Shown one piece after another: positions 24,392-36,803 of a stretch of DNA of 64,000 bases. Below the pieces are notes generated by a model. The model was not told the origin of the DNA and searched no databases. It saw only the letters and a list, made by a program, of their open reading frames with translations. The translations under genes were made by a program, and so were the position numbers. Position 1 is the first letter of the stretch. Every line of letters starts with the position of its first letter. The DNA lies in NCBI GenBank assembly GCA_964019155.1, contig OZ025243.1:2036961-2100960 (forward strand). The letters are read 5' to 3'. Origin of the DNA: Osedax fenrisi (Eukaryota; Annelida; Polychaeta; Sabellida; Siboglinidae).

Positions 24392-24400
24392 TTTTATCCT
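23293..24400. repeat. Intergenic DNA with several microsatellites
   Basis: TG/TATG repeats lie at about 23340-23465, (TA)n at 23575-23610 and 24275-24290, a 20-bp duplication (TATAATCTCTATATTCATAT) at 23921-23963, a 19-bp repeat (TATACATTCATATACATTA) at about 23992-24115, and (TA)n at 24330-24388. No gene is seen. The 5' end of the following LINE is probably near 24390-24410. Confidence 0.6.
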
Positions 24401-24506
24401 TTTATTATTCTATGTATAATAAATAAGATACATTATATATAATAGCATATAGCATATAACATATACAAATATTTTAAATATTTCGAAAATATATTACTTA
24501 TAAAAA

Positions 24507-25292
24507 ATGGCAAATAAAAAAAAAAATGACAACATTAACTTAAATTTAAAGGATTTTAATGAAATATTATCTAATCAAAAAATTATAATTGACAATCAAG
24601 CAATAATAATTGAAAAAAAAAATGATGACAATTACTTAAATTTAAATGATTTAAAAGAAATGTTATCTAATCAAAAAATAATAATAGATAATCAAGCAAT
24701 AATAATTGAAAATCAAAACACAATAATTAACAAATTAACAAATACAACACATAAGTCAGATTTACAATCTTTCGCAGAAATTACAAAACTAAATATAAAC
24801 TCAGCAATCCAAACTAATATGACCAATACTATAAGAAAGACAATAAATGAAAATAATGTTAACGTTGAAAAAAATAAATCCATAATACTGTATAATGTTA
24901 AAATGGAAAATGATGACAATTTCGAAACAAGAACAAGTAATGAATTAAATAAAATACATGATATACTGAAAAATACTGAATGTGATTATAAAATAACTAA
25001 ATACCATAGAATAGGAAAATATGATGATAAAGCTAATAAAATAAGACCAATAAAAATAACATTTAATACAGAAAACGAAAAACAAGACATTATAAATTCA
25101 GCACATAAATTAAAAAATACGCAGTATAGTAAGATTAGTATATCACAAGAATATACAAAAGAACAATTAATAGAAATACAAAAGCTCTCCATAGAAGCTA
25201 AAGGTAAAACAATCAATGGACACAAATTTGTGGTAAGATGTTCAATACATAATACATTCAAAATAATAGAATTACAAAATAAAAATGAATAA
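24507..25292 (+). CDS. LINE ORF1 protein (nucleic-acid-binding)
   Basis: A 261-residue intact frame. The N-terminus is Lys/Asn-rich with two copies of NQKIIIDNQAIIIE (about residues 24-37 and 54-67), which should form a coiled coil for self-assembly. The C-terminal half (about 120-255) has the layout of LINE ORF1 RNA-binding proteins: IILYNVKMENDD, then YHRIGKYDDKANKIRPIKI, then a helix with NEKQDIINSAHKLKN. ORF1 proteins coat the LINE RNA in a cytoplasmic particle. The stop overlaps the ORF2 start in ATGAATAA (25285-25292), suggesting coupled translation. Extremely AT-rich codon use matches the host background. Confidence 0.85.
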   Translation: MANKKKNDNINLNLKDFNEILSNQKIIIDNQAIIIEKKNDDNYLNLNDLKEMLSNQKIIIDNQAIIIENQNTIINKLTNTTHKSDLQSFAEITKLNINSAIQTNMTNTIRKTINENNVNVEKNKSIILYNVKMENDDNFETRTSNELNKIHDILKNTECDYKITKYHRIGKYDDKANKIRPIKITFNTENEKQDIINSAHKLKNTQYSKISISQEYTKEQLIEIQKLSIEAKGKTINGHKFVVRCSIHNTFKIIELQNKNE

Positions 25293-28221
25293 CTCAAAAG
25301 AAAAAAATGAATATATAACAACAAACAATTTTAATAAAATAAACAAAAAAATAGACGAACATAATCTAACATTTATACATCTAAATATACGAAGTCTTAA
25401 TCACAACTTTGAATACTTGACAGATTTTTTAAATTTATTAACAAAAAAACCAGAAATAATTTGCCTTTCAGAAACCTGGCTAAATAACATAAATAATAAT
25501 AACTTAAATATACCTAATTATAAACAGGTAATAAATAATAGACATTGTCAAGATAAGAGACGAGGAGGGGGAGTATGCATATACGTAACTAACAACCTAA
25601 CATATAACATAGTAAATGAACTAACATTTAATATAATAGATTATCTAGAAATAGTAACAATAAAAATAATACAAGAAAGTGATAATAAAAATATAACAGT
25701 ATCATGTATCTATAATAGTCCATTTAACAAAATAGAAGAGTTTAATACAATATTTTATGATAAATTTCATAAATTCATCAACAAAAAACTTATAATAATG
25801 GGGGATTTCAATATAGACACGACGAATAATATAAATTCAAAAATAAACCAACTAATGCACCAATTAGGACTAACACCACTTATACATTCTAATACAAGAC
25901 CAATATACAATACAAATACAAACTTAATAATTGACCAAATCTACACTAATATAGATAGAAATTTCATAGGAAAAAGTGGTATAATACAAGAACAAATAAC
26001 AGACCATCTTCCAATATATGCAAACTTTAACTTAAATAACAGATTACTGAAAAATAAAACATTAATAACAACAAGAAAAATTAAAAACAATAATATTGTA
26101 ACATTTATTAAAAATCTATTACAAATAAAATGGGACACTGTATATAATAACAATAATGCAGAAGATGCCTATAATATTTTCTACACTCAATATATAAATA
26201 TAATAAACAAACACTTTCCCATAATCACTTCAAAAGTATCATCACAAATATTCTCTAAAAACTGGATAACAAATAACATAAAAAGAAAAATAAATAAAAA
26301 ACAAAAACTATTTAACTCATATCTACAAAGTAAATCAGAATTAGATTTATACGTTTATAAATCTTATAGAAATAATTTACAAAACACAATAAAACAAGCA
26401 AAACAAAAATACATTAACAAACAAATAAACGATAACATAACATCGAAAGAACATTGGAAAACAGTAAATAATATCATTAATACAAATGTAAATAAACACA
26501 ATATTACATACATTAAAGATAAAAATAATAAAAACACATTTGACTCAAGTAAAATAGCAAATATATTTAATGAACAATTTATTAATAATGCACAAATTAT
26601 AAATGATCAATTTAAAAATCAAAATATAATAAATCCTGTAGAAATACCAAATATAAATAATTCTATATTCATAGAACCAACCAATAAACAAGAAATAACT
26701 TCAATAATAAAAAATAGTAAATTAAAAACCTCATTAGATATAAACCTAATTAACATGAAAATTGTAAAAATATCAATAGATTATATTTCATCACCACTAA
26801 CACATATTTTTAATTTATGTATTAGTGAAGGTATATTTCCACAAAAAATGAAAAATTCCATAATAAAACCCATATATAAAAATAAAAACCAATACGAACC
26901 ATGCAACTACAGGCCCATATCAATACTATGTCAAATTTCAAAAATATTTGAAAAAATAATACATCAGAGATTTACTTCATTTTTTCAAAAAAACCTAATT
27001 ATATCTAATACACAATACGGATATACTAAAAAGCATAACACAACACATGCTATTTTAGATTTATATAACCATATATTAATAAACAAAGAACAAAATAAAT
27101 CAATAAATACTCTATTCCTTGATCTAAGCAAAGCATTTGACACGCTAGATCACAACATATTAATAGATAAATTATATAAATATGGAATAAGAAGCAATTC
27201 GCTACAACTTATCAAAAGCTACCTAAGTAATCGAAAACAAGTTGTTTTGATAAATGATAAAAAATCACAAATATTATGTAATAATATTGGGGTACCACAA
27301 GGATCAATACTTGGTCCTCTCCTATTTATAATATACACAAATGACCTATCATTACTATTCAATAATAACCAACAAGTAAAACTTATAGTATATGCTGATG
27401 ATACAGCAATAACATTTACAAGTGAAAACAATGAAAAATTAAAATATACCATAGATAATATGATTACAAAAATAGAAAAATGGTATACATTTAATAAACT
27501 TAAAATAAATATCAATAAAACTAAAATAGTCAATTTTAACTCGAGAAAATACAGTAACATACATCTAAAAATAAATAACATATCAATACAAAATGAAATA
27601 GAATATAAATATCTAGGAATAATAATTGACAAAGATATAAACTTTAAAAATCATATATTTAATCTTAATAATAAATTATCGAAAATACTTTACTCAATAA
27701 GCAGATTATCAAAATACATTAAGACAAAACCAATGATTATCATATATAACAGCCTATTCCTGCCACACATAATGTATGGAAATATAATATGGGGTAATAT
27801 TTATAAAAGTAATCTTACAAATTTAATTCTCACACAAAAAAAAATCATAAGAATAATAAACAAAACCAAATATTTCAGAGAACATACAAATTTGCTATTT
27901 GAAAGGAATAATATATTAAAACTCAATAGTTTAATAAAATATAACACGCTAATATACATGCATGACCATCACAATAATAATCTACCACAAAATATTTATA
28001 ACATACATAAAAAACACGAAAATAAAAATAAAAATAAATTAAGGAAATCACCTATCTACAAAATACCTTATACAAAAAAAAGTCAACTAATAAATAGTAT
28101 CCTAACCATGGGACCTAAGTTATGGAATAATCTAAATGGAGATATCCAAATTATAAAAAACAAAAATTCATATAAAAAAAAAATAAAAAATCAACTCATT
28201 GAGATACAAAAAAAAAATTAA
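25285..28221 (+). CDS. LINE ORF2: endonuclease and reverse transcriptase
   Basis: A 978-residue intact frame. Exonuclease-endonuclease-phosphatase domain: HLNIRSL (about residue 31), SETWLN (62), GDFNID (173), DHLPIY (236). It would nick target DNA. Reverse transcriptase: NYRPISI (about 538), LDLSKAFDTLDH (611), GVPQGSILGPLLF (668), VYADDT (701, catalytic Asp pair intact) and KYLGIIID (772). The C-terminus is Lys-rich and has no GRP..WID tail, so it belongs to the CR1/Jockey-like group rather than RTE. With ORF1 intact and no stop in either frame, it could be a recently active autonomous copy. The 3' end is A-rich and then (TTA)n. Confidence 0.92.
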   Translation: MNNSKEKNEYITTNNFNKINKKIDEHNLTFIHLNIRSLNHNFEYLTDFLNLLTKKPEIICLSETWLNNINNNNLNIPNYKQVINNRHCQDKRRGGGVCIYVTNNLTYNIVNELTFNIIDYLEIVTIKIIQESDNKNITVSCIYNSPFNKIEEFNTIFYDKFHKFINKKLIIMGDFNIDTTNNINSKINQLMHQLGLTPLIHSNTRPIYNTNTNLIIDQIYTNIDRNFIGKSGIIQEQITDHLPIYANFNLNNRLLKNKTLITTRKIKNNNIVTFIKNLLQIKWDTVYNNNNAEDAYNIFYTQYINIINKHFPIITSKVSSQIFSKNWITNNIKRKINKKQKLFNSYLQSKSELDLYVYKSYRNNLQNTIKQAKQKYINKQINDNITSKEHWKTVNNIINTNVNKHNITYIKDKNNKNTFDSSKIANIFNEQFINNAQIINDQFKNQNIINPVEIPNINNSIFIEPTNKQEITSIIKNSKLKTSLDINLINMKIVKISIDYISSPLTHIFNLCISEGIFPQKMKNSIIKPIYKNKNQYEPCNYRPISILCQISKIFEKIIHQRFTSFFQKNLIISNTQYGYTKKHNTTHAILDLYNHILINKEQNKSINTLFLDLSKAFDTLDHNILIDKLYKYGIRSNSLQLIKSYLSNRKQVVLINDKKSQILCNNIGVPQGSILGPLLFIIYTNDLSLLFNNNQQVKLIVYADDTAITFTSENNEKLKYTIDNMITKIEKWYTFNKLKININKTKIVNFNSRKYSNIHLKINNISIQNEIEYKYLGIIIDKDINFKNHIFNLNNKLSKILYSISRLSKYIKTKPMIIIYNSLFLPHIMYGNIIWGNIYKSNLTNLILTQKKIIRIINKTKYFREHTNLLFERNNILKLNSLIKYNTLIYMHDHHNNNLPQNIYNIHKKHENKNKNKLRKSPIYKIPYTKKSQLINSILTMGPKLWNNLNGDIQIIKNKNSYKKKIKNQLIEIQKKN

Positions 28222-28382
<161 letters not shown>

Positions 28383-28489
28383 TGATGTTTATGTTTTTAA
28401 ATGATAATAAAATATCTTATAAAACATAAGAAGAAAACGAAATGAAAAAAAGTAAAGTAATTCAACAAAAAAATACGTTCCGGTGATGG

Positions 28490-28616
28490 TGATGCAGGCG
28501 ACAGCATAGAAAAGATAATTATCTTCATCTGAAGCCTTTTAGAGGAAACAATAATATAATGAATTTAATAATTCACATGATATATATATATATATATACA
28601 ACTTTCTTCTAATAAA

Positions 28617-28650
<34 letters not shown>
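28490..28650 (+). repeat. LINE 3'-UTR-like repeat with (ATT)n tail, copy 1
   Basis: GGCGACAGCATAGAAAAGA, GAAGCCTTTTAGAGGAAA and TTCTTCTAATAAATATTATT occur in the same order near 37385-37515 (GGCAACGACAACAGAAAAT, GAAGCCCTTTAGAAGAAA, TTCTTCTAATAAATATTATT). This looks like the 3' UTR and (ATT)n tail of a LINE, or a SINE sharing it. Its tail abuts the tail of the minus-strand LINE at 28662. Confidence 0.6.
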
Positions 28651-28653
<3 letters not shown>

Positions 28654-28661
28654 AACGAACA

Positions 28662-29862
28662 TCAATGTTTGTCGATAAGAAATTTTTTTAATTTCTTTTT
28701 AAAGATATTTGATATTGATATATTTTGATTTCTAAGTTGCGGGGGTAGTTTATTCCATCTAATTGTTGATGAAGAGCTGAATTTTCTTCTTTCGTATTTG
28801 ATGCAATGGGTAATAGGTTGGTGTAGTATAGTGGAATTGTTATTACGTAAAAGTCTAGTGTTTGGTTTATGTTTTATTTTGTTTCGTAAATTATAGGGTA
28901 AATTATAAGTAATAGTCTTTTTAAGTATTGTAAGTATTTTGTAGTTAATAGAGTCTTCAGTGTTTAGCCAGTTAAGTTTTTTACGTAAGTCAGTAATGCT
29001 AGTTGTATAGTCAGTCTTCTGTAGTCGGTATATATTTCTAATTGAGCGGTTAATTATTTTGTCTAGTTTGTCTATTTTCAGTTTTTCAGTTCCTGTGAAT
29101 AGTGAGTTGCAGTATTGTAGTCTTGAAAGTATGAGTCAGTAGTTTTGTAGTATTTCTATTTAAGTATGGTCGTATTTTTTTAATATTGAATAGCTGTGCA
29201 GTCGTAGATTGAGTAAGTAAGCTGTAATGTTTATCTAGATTAAGTTTATTATTGAAGTTGATGCCTAAGTATTTAATAGAATTGGTGGGAATGATTTTGT
29301 GTTGATTAATAATAATGTCAGGGAAGTAAGTATTTGGGTCATTAGTTATATTTAATAGTTCAGTTTTATTGTGGTTTAGTAGTAGGTTATTATTTGTTAG
29401 CCAGTTTTGTAGTTCGTTTAAACAGTCTTGTAGTTGGGTAGAGTTTGTTATTGTTGCGTGTAGTTCTATGTCGTCTGCATATAAGTTGTAAGTAATAGAT
29501 GGATAACGTTTCATAATTGTTTGTAATGGAATAAAATATATAGAGAAGAGAATTGGGGAAAGTATTGAACCTTGAGGAACTCCGTGATCGATGGTATATG
29601 ATTTAGAGTAATTATTTCTTATTTTAATGGAATAATTTCTATCTTTAATAAAATTAGAAAACCATTCCATAGTTACATCTTGTATTCCTATGTTTCTAAG
29701 TCTTTCTAGCAGTATGTCATGTCTAAGGGTGTCGAATGCAGAGGATAAGTCAAGTAGTATTAGCTGTATTGGTTGTCCAGTATCTAGTGAGTTATATAAG
29801 TCGTCAAAAAGAGAGAGTACGGTAGTTTCAGTACTATGTAGTTTACGGAATGAATTTTGTCG
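28662..29862 (-). pseudogene. 5'-truncated LINE reverse transcriptase, one frameshift
   Basis: The minus-strand frame is open from the truncation point (29862) with NSFRKLHSTETTVLSLFDDL, then LLDLSSAFDTLRHDILLERL, GVPQGSILSPILFSIY, LYADDIELHA and KYLGINF, ending in the 29086-29670 frame at ..TIHRN. A shift of one base near 29110 continues the protein (LQYCNSLFTGTEKLK...) to IFKKKLKKFLIDKH and a stop at 28662. It is a CR1/Jockey-like LINE, different from the 24507 element. The endonuclease is missing. Its coding-strand 3' end is (ATA)n, and its 5' break lies exactly at a TATG/TG microsatellite. Confidence 0.85.
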
Positions 29863-30119
29863 TATGTGTGTATGTATATGTATGTATGTATGTGTGTATG
29901 TATATGTATTTATGTATGTATGTGTGTATGTATATGTATATGTGTATGTATATGTGTATATATGTGTGTGTATATGTATGTGTGTATGGTTATGTATATG
30001 TGTATATGTGTATATATGTGTGTGTATATGTATGTGTGTATGGTTATGTATGTGTGTATGTATATGTGTATGTATGTGTGTGTATATATATATGTGTGTG
30101 TGTGTGTATATATATATAT
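29863..30119. repeat. (TGTATG)n-type microsatellite
   Basis: About 257 bp of TATG/TGTA repeats. Several overlapping Tyr/Val/Cys-rich frames through it are not genes. Confidence 0.93.
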
Positions 30120-30322
30120 TGTTTGTTTGTCCACATTTGAATTACACATGTATACTATACATAGCCTATAGATGTATGCACTATATAAACTAGGCCATAG
30201 ATCATATTATGTGCTAATTATAAGTATACTGAATATAATAATACTGAATCCAATTAATTTATACTCAATTAATGTTATATTTTACAGCTATGGTATTATA
30301 TAAGAGCATTGCCTATAGTAAT

Positions 30323-30382
<60 letters not shown>

Positions 30383-31094
30383 ATATATATATATAGTAAT
30401 ATATATAGGCTAATACACATTCATATTGTATACTTTAGTTCTCATGTTCACTGAAATGTAATTTCTGAGAACAGCCCATCACCATTGTTCATTGTATCAA
30501 TGCACATTGTGTTATTGTATGCAGTATTTACAGTATATGGGCTTTGATATAATACCATGTGTACAATGAGCAGTAGGGTAGCCAGTTTTTGAAAGTTTTG
30601 CTCACTCACAGTAGGTCATAGTTATGTAATATTAAACATATTTGTGAAGTTTCATCAGCATTGCACTTTAATGATTATTTATTTGCGTTTATGATTCAAT
30701 GTATATTTCTATTTTACTTATATATTTTATGTATTTGTATCTGTGTGCGTTGTCATAAAAAGAAAATATTCTACATATACGTGTATAAATATATTATAAT
30801 ATTAATAAAGTAAAAAAATAACGCAAAAATTAATTTTAATATTTTTAATTTTTATATTAATTTAATTTATTCGATTATTTTTTTGATAAATTATTTTAAT
30901 TGAGCATCAAACTTTGTTGTAAGCTTATAATGGATATCTACCCGGAATAATAAACTACAATATTTATTTTTCTAACTAACAATTTTTATTACGATTAGTT
31001 TACTACAAAATTAATTTATGTTAAAATGCTCAATAAAAGTAATTTTTTGAATAAGTATATGCTATTTTTATATTAATACTTATAATTGTATATT
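30120..31094. repeat. AT-rich intergenic DNA with (TA)n
   Basis: A (TA)n tract lies at about 30319-30380, followed by an ATATAGTAATATA repeat. No gene is seen in the rest. Confidence 0.55.
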
Positions 31095-31128
31095 CATATA
31101 ATGATGATTACCTTGTTACCTTGGTCCC

Positions 31129-32766
31129 TTAGCCTGTTGAGCCGTGGGGGTGTGTCACGTTGAAACAAAATTTTCTCCACTTCTTCCGGTCATATACAAT
31201 TTCATTTAGTTCATTGAAGCCTTTTCCGGTCCATTCTTTTATATTATCTATCCATTGTTTTTTTGGACGTCCACGGGATCTTTTACCTTCGACATTACCC
31301 TGAAGGATTATCTTGGCAAGTCCATCGCCTCTGGTCACGTGTCCATACCATTTCAGTTTTCTCCTTTTAACTGTTGTGAGGATATCGGTGAAGGGACTTG
31401 TTAATGATGATGATATTCGGTCTATTATTTCTTGATTAGTAACTCTATCAAGGTATGTTATACCGAGTAATTTTCTGATGTTCTTCATTTCGAATGCTAG
31501 TATTCTTTTCTCGAGTTCAGCAGTTAGAGTCCATATTTCACATGCATACAGGAATATCGAGTTGACAAGAGAGTCCATGAGTTTTAACTTGTACTTTAGA
31601 CGTATGTCTTTATCATTCCATATTATCTTTAGATTGCTATATGATTGACTTGCTTGTGCCGCTCTTGACAGGATTTCTTTTCTTGATCCATTTTCGTTTA
31701 TGATTGATCCTAGATATTTGAAGCTTTTTACGGTCTCAATTATTTCGCCATGAATATCAATGTTTGGTTGACAATTGTCGTCGTTTAACATAAGCATAGT
31801 TTTAGAAGGATTTATTTCCATTCCAAATCTATTTGCTGATTTAAAAAGACACTCAGTTAAATTTATTAGTTCTTCTTCCGAGCCAGCTAAACCATCTATA
31901 TCATCAGCAAAGCGGAGATTTGTTATATTTCGGCCATTTATCTTTATTGAACCAGTATGATTGCTTAGCGCGTCGTTCATTATATCTTCTAGGAATATAT
32001 TAAATAAAGTAGGTGAGAGAAGACATCCTTGTCTTACTCCGGTTTTCGTTGAAAACCAATCGCCACATATTCCTTTATGTGTTACTGCACTGCTTGCCTT
32101 TTCATATAAACTTTGTATTAAATTAATTAACTTTGTATCGATATTATATTTCTTCATTGAGGACCATAGTGCATTTTGCCACACTCTATCAAATGCTTTT
32201 CGGAAATCAATAAATATATGATATAGCTTTTTTTGTTGTAGGTTATGTTTCTCGCATAGTATTCTTAGGTTGAATATTTGTTCTATCGTAGATCTATCTT
32301 TCATGAATCCAGCCTGTTCTTCCGCAATAATATGGTCCGCTTGTGGTTGTAAACGATTCTTAATGATTTTCAACATCACTTTGCTTGCGTGGCTTATCAA
32401 ACTTATCGTTCTGTAGTTAGAACAATGTTGAAGATTACCTTTTTTCGGTAGAGTTATAATTAACGATTTTGTCCATATTTCTGGCCAGATACCAGTTTCC
32501 CATATATTGGAACATATCTTGTGGAGTATGTCTGTCATTCCTTCACCTGCATATGTTATTAGTTCTGCTGGTATATTGTCTACACCAACAGCTTTTCCAT
32601 GTTTTAGTGAATATATAGCATTAACTACTTCATCTCTTAAAATACTATCATCTCTCTCTTCTTCGTGTTGTTCATCTATCGTTTGCAAAACATTTTTGTC
32701 TCCTCTGGATTCATAATTATATAATTCTTGGCAGTATTCAGTCCATCTTTTAATTATATCCTTCAC
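31129..32766 (-). pseudogene. RTE-type reverse transcriptase part
   Basis: A 545-residue frame. Motifs in order: VGVDNIPAELI, NYRTISLISHASKVML, EEQAGFMKDRSTIEQIF, FIDFRKAFDRVW, TGVRQGCLLSPTLFNIFLED, LRFADDIDGLAG (catalytic Asp pair intact) and FKYLGSIINENG. The tail RRKLKWYGHVTRGDGL and RSRGRPKKQWIDNIKEWTG is the signature C-terminus of RTE-like LINEs, ending THPHGSTG. It is separated from the endonuclease part by a frameshift near 32765. The first residue called is a GTG codon inside the ORF, not a true start. Confidence 0.9.
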
Positions 32767-32920
32767 TCAAAACTTTACCATCTTTGCTTAATATTGTGTT
32801 GATCGCTTCTGATTTCTTCTTTGTCAGAGCTTTTATAATTGAATATGCTTTTTTAGATCTGTTACTTGCAAATGAATTGTCTATATCTTTACATTCGTTA
32901 TTTAACCAATTTTCTTTGGC

Positions 32921-34168
32921 TTATTTCATGTTCTTTCTTATCCTCTTATTCAGTGAATTATATTCTTGTAAGTGATTACTTTTTTGAGATTTCAATGATC
33001 TACGTTTATCACAAAGTTCCAGAATATCTTCTGTTATCCATGGTTTTGTCTTTTTCCTTTTAAATCCAATTACTTTTGTTGCAGTTTCGCTTATTATTCT
33101 GTTAAGAATATCAGTTGTTTCATCGGAATTGATTGTGTTGTGCATTAACTTGTTTTTAATTTCATTTTCTATAGTGTCTCTATATTGAGCAAGAATTGAA
33201 GAATTATTACTTAGTTGTTCAATGTTGTAGTTTTTACGAATGCTCTTTTGTTTTCTTTGAGATTTGAATTTTTGTTTGAAGGATATCATCACAAGGTCAT
33301 GATCACTTCCTATATCAGCTTTGTTATATACTCTAGTTTTAGCCACATTGATACCAGATTTAAATCGTCTCTTCATGAGGATATAATCTATCTGGTTATG
33401 AGTTTTACCATCTGGAGAGTGCCATGTTGCTATTCTTGAGGATTTGTGTATTCCTAGAGTATTTTCCAAAATCATGTCATTATAACATATAAATTCCAAT
33501 AATCTGATCCCCCTGTCATTCGTTGAGTTGTTACATGAAGGTCCACAATATTCGTTCCAATCTGTCAGTGAGTCAGTTCCAATCTTTGCATTCCAATCAC
33601 CTTGAATTATTAACATGTCCTTTTTATGGGTTTTGTCAATTATATCTTGTAGGCTTGAATAGAAGATTTCAATTTGTTCATCTGTATAATCCGAAGTTGG
33701 TGCATATATCTGTATTATCGATATATTTAATGGTTTAGCTTTTAACCTCAATGTACATATTCTGCTGGAAATAGGTTTGAATTCGGCTACAAAGTCTTTT
33801 ATATCTTTGTGAATCAAAAACCCTACACCATTCTTATGATATTTCTCTTCACCACTATAGTAAAGATGGTTACCGTTGTCAGTTACGACATTACCAGATC
33901 CTTTCCACCTAAATTCGCATAGTCCTAAAACTTGCCATGTGTATTTCTTCATTTCATATTCCAATTCTTCTAAATTTCCTGTTCTGTTAAGAGTTCGTAC
34001 GTTCCAAGTGCCAAAAGTTGCGTTATTGCGAAGCCTCGTTGACTTTCTGTCTTTCTTCTTATCAGTATCATCTTTTTCACATTCGTCCTGATAATTAACG
34101 ATATGCGCGGTCCTTTTTATCCCGAGCGACGGCCGAGCCGGTATGGATAATTTAATTTTGTTTCTCAT
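32921..34168 (-). pseudogene. RTE-type endonuclease part
   Basis: A 415-residue frame with an apurinic-like endonuclease: FGTWNVRTLNRTGNLEELE, LGLCEFRWKGSG, GVGFLIHKDIKDF, IQIYAPTSD, IIQGDWNAKIG, RGIRLLEF, QIDYILMKRR and GSDHDLVMISF, so all catalytic blocks are present. Its stop (after KRIRKNMK) is an in-frame nonsense change, because the same frame continues with coherent LINE sequence. Such ORFs are often mislabelled as craniofacial development protein 2 in arthropod annotations. Confidence 0.9.
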
Positions 34169-34570
34169 GATTCGTTTCTTGGGATATAACTATATTGTTG
34201 AATATAGTCCGGCGGGTCCCATTCCTCTCCGGAAGGTTGGTTTTTAAATCAGAGATTTCCTTCTCCTAGATGATCTACTAACCAAAGTTAACGAGCACCA
34301 TCTACCCGACTTAGATTTATGGTCAGAGTTACATTCTCCTAGCCTATGCCTAAAGAAGCATAATCTGCGAGGCAGCAGATTTACCCTCACTAAGTTTAGC
34401 ACCACTGTCGAGTGGAGGTACCGGGATATGGCCACTGGTTAATCACCAGTTACTTGGAGCCATTAGTGAGAGTTGAGTAATTAATTGAGGTCCAGAGTTC
34501 CTACTCATGTCTATATCGACATGCGACAAGCAGGTTTACAAAGGTACTGCCTCTAATCAGCTACTCTATA

Positions 34571-34962
34571 CCCCTAATGATGATATACATATATATTATA
34601 AACAAAAATATTTGTATTCAAAAATAAATTAAAATTTCCTTTAGATCAATTTAATTATTTAATTATTAAAAATAAAAATTATTGAATATATTTTAAGGAT
34701 ATATATAATACAGATGCAAAAATTAAATGTTTACTTCTACACATTTTTCCTTTCAATTATCTGTAATTTTTTTTTTTTCGTAATGTTCAATGTTGATTCC
34801 TATCTTTTTAAAATATTTTGTAGCTTTCAGAATTGTTGTCAGTTTTCAATTTTTTTTTATTATATCTAGAATTATTAAGTGGAGTTATATAAAGTTAGCT
34901 GGCACTTTTCTATGAAGGGAACTACAATTGTTACCAAAACAGTCTCGATATCTCCTTATATA
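34571..34962. other. AT-rich spacer
   Basis: No gene seen; poly-T runs near 34770 and 34850. Confidence 0.4.
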
Positions 34963-36408
34963 CAGTGTGCATTAAGCCGGTTCGGCTCGATACATTTATG
35001 AATATTGCATTATCCATTTTTGTATAAACTAGATAACATAATAAATTGAATACAACAAAATAATTTAAAATTAATTATTAGAGACCTTATTAAAGTTTAA
35101 CATGAAGAGATAGGAATTTTAACATGGAGGAGATAGGAGATATTTGAAACTTCGATTTATCATCATTAAAAATGTTGTAGTTATATTTGTAACTATAGTT
35201 TGAATTATACATTTTTGTATAAGATAATATTTGTATAACATCTTTTTTCGATTTTCCAGGAAATTTTGGAAAAATACAAATTATTTTAATATAAAATATA
35301 AACATAAATATATATATATAAGTATATGAGTGTAATATTACACGAAATTAATAAGAATAAAAATTAATCTATAGTATACAATATGATTATTTATTCACTA
35401 TTTTAATGTAAAAATAGGAAAAATTTTATATTTGAAAAAAAAAAGTTTACGAATTATTATAAAAAAAATTTGTAATCGACTGGATTAATAATATGCTTTT
35501 TTTAAACAATTTAAATCGTTAGAATTTTTTTTCTTTTATAAATTTGTAAAAACCAATATAGAACTTATATTATAGAATTTAAATAGCTTTGTAAAAATAT
35601 AAATTTTTTTATTTTTAGATAAAAAAAATATTATTAAAAAAAAATTAAAATTCCAATTTTTCCCATATTGATGAGAAATTCTGATAATTTTGTTATTTCA
35701 ATAAATATTTATATAGCTAATTTATAATAAACATATTCTGTTAATTTCATTATTGAATGAGTTATGCTATGTATTCTAAATAAATTAAAATATTAATAAT
35801 TTCTATCTACAACATTTAAAATGTTTACCAATATTGTTTGCACAATTGTGGTCATAACTTATGTTTAATAATAATTACAAAACTAAGATATGAATTCTAT
35901 TATAGAATTTGATAATCATTCCAAAGATACAAATTTTATTATAATAGCATCAATATATAAAATCTCATTCTAGTACCTATATAGTACCTTTATAGTACCT
36001 ATCCCATCTTTGAATAACTTAATAGTTATTATTTATATCAGTAAGATTAGCAGATTATATCTATATATGTGGTTATTTGTCATTTAGTAAATAGTTTGGG
36101 GTTATATAAAATATAAAAAGGTGTATTATTACGAAGGTTCGTGGTTAAAAAGTATAATAAAAATGAACACAAATTTGAAAATTAATTATTTATAATGTAA
36201 TTGTCACATGATTTCAATATATGTAATAGCTGTATTTTTTCTATTAAAAATATTCATAATCATTTTTAAAATCTCTGACGCATGTCGAATACTACATATA
36301 TAAAAAAAATGATACCATTGTGAAAGAAATACTCCAAACGTTCAGTGATAAACGATAAGGCAATATTCATAAAAAAATTACTGAGACGAACCGGCTTAGT
36401 GTACATTG
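34963..36408. mobile_element. Non-autonomous DNA transposon with mariner/Tc1-like ends
   Basis: The left end CAGTGTGCATTAAGCCGGTT (from 34963) and the reverse complement of the right end (CAATGTACACTAAGCCGGTT, ending 36408) match with four differences. Similarity continues about 25 bp further inward (..TTTATGAATATTGC on both sides). TA dinucleotides flank both ends (34961-34962 and 36409-36410), as expected for Tc1/mariner. The 1.4-kb interior is AT-rich with no transposase frame; the frame at 35090-35305 shows no domain. Confidence 0.8.
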
Positions 36409-36803
36409 TATGATTATATTAATAAATTAACGAGATTTTGTCACGTATTGAATACTAGATTATGTTTCATTGTACGTGTATAAGACTCGCATATTCTGAA
36501 CGCATGCAAATAATACCTGTATTTCATTCAATTCTACGATAATCTGGGTATACCGTACTGGTATCGTGTACATCATGATATTGTACGTATGTTTTGATGC
36601 TTAAATATATTGTATATTGTATATTTTGGAGTGATCACCGCTTTATATTCCGGCATATATGTTATTCCAAATTATTCCGGCATAAGTTTGTTGTGTGATC
36701 TTACATCCCTAACACATTAACACATATATATATATATATATATATATAAATAGTTTTATATATTTAAACTTAAATTTCTCGCTCTTATTTCCATTTGTTT
36801 CAG
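36409..36803. other. AT-rich DNA upstream of an exon
   Basis: (TA)n at about 36723-36748 is followed by a polypyrimidine stretch that leads into the acceptor at 36803. Confidence 0.45.

Larger units (their letters stand above)
31095..34570 (-). mobile_element. Nearly full-length RTE-type LINE (inactivated)
   Basis: One long ORF encodes endonuclease (32921-34168) and reverse transcriptase (31129-32766), preceded on the minus strand by about 400 bp of GC-richer 5' leader (34169-34570). Between the two frames the protein continues (AKENWLNNECKDIDNSFASN...) after a single in-frame TAA at about 32921, then a one-base shift near 32765. The 3' end is short: after the stop at 31129 comes GGTAACAAGGTAATCATCATTAT, then host DNA. 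Two lesions over about 3 kb suggest a relatively young, dead copy. Confidence 0.9.

Noticed and set aside
29690..30193. Several overlapping Cys/Val/Tyr-rich frames
   Set aside because: They read a TATG/TG microsatellite plus the antisense of a LINE reverse transcriptase.
31775..34091. Several plus-strand frames of 60-86 residues
   Set aside because: Antisense shadows of the RTE endonuclease and reverse transcriptase.
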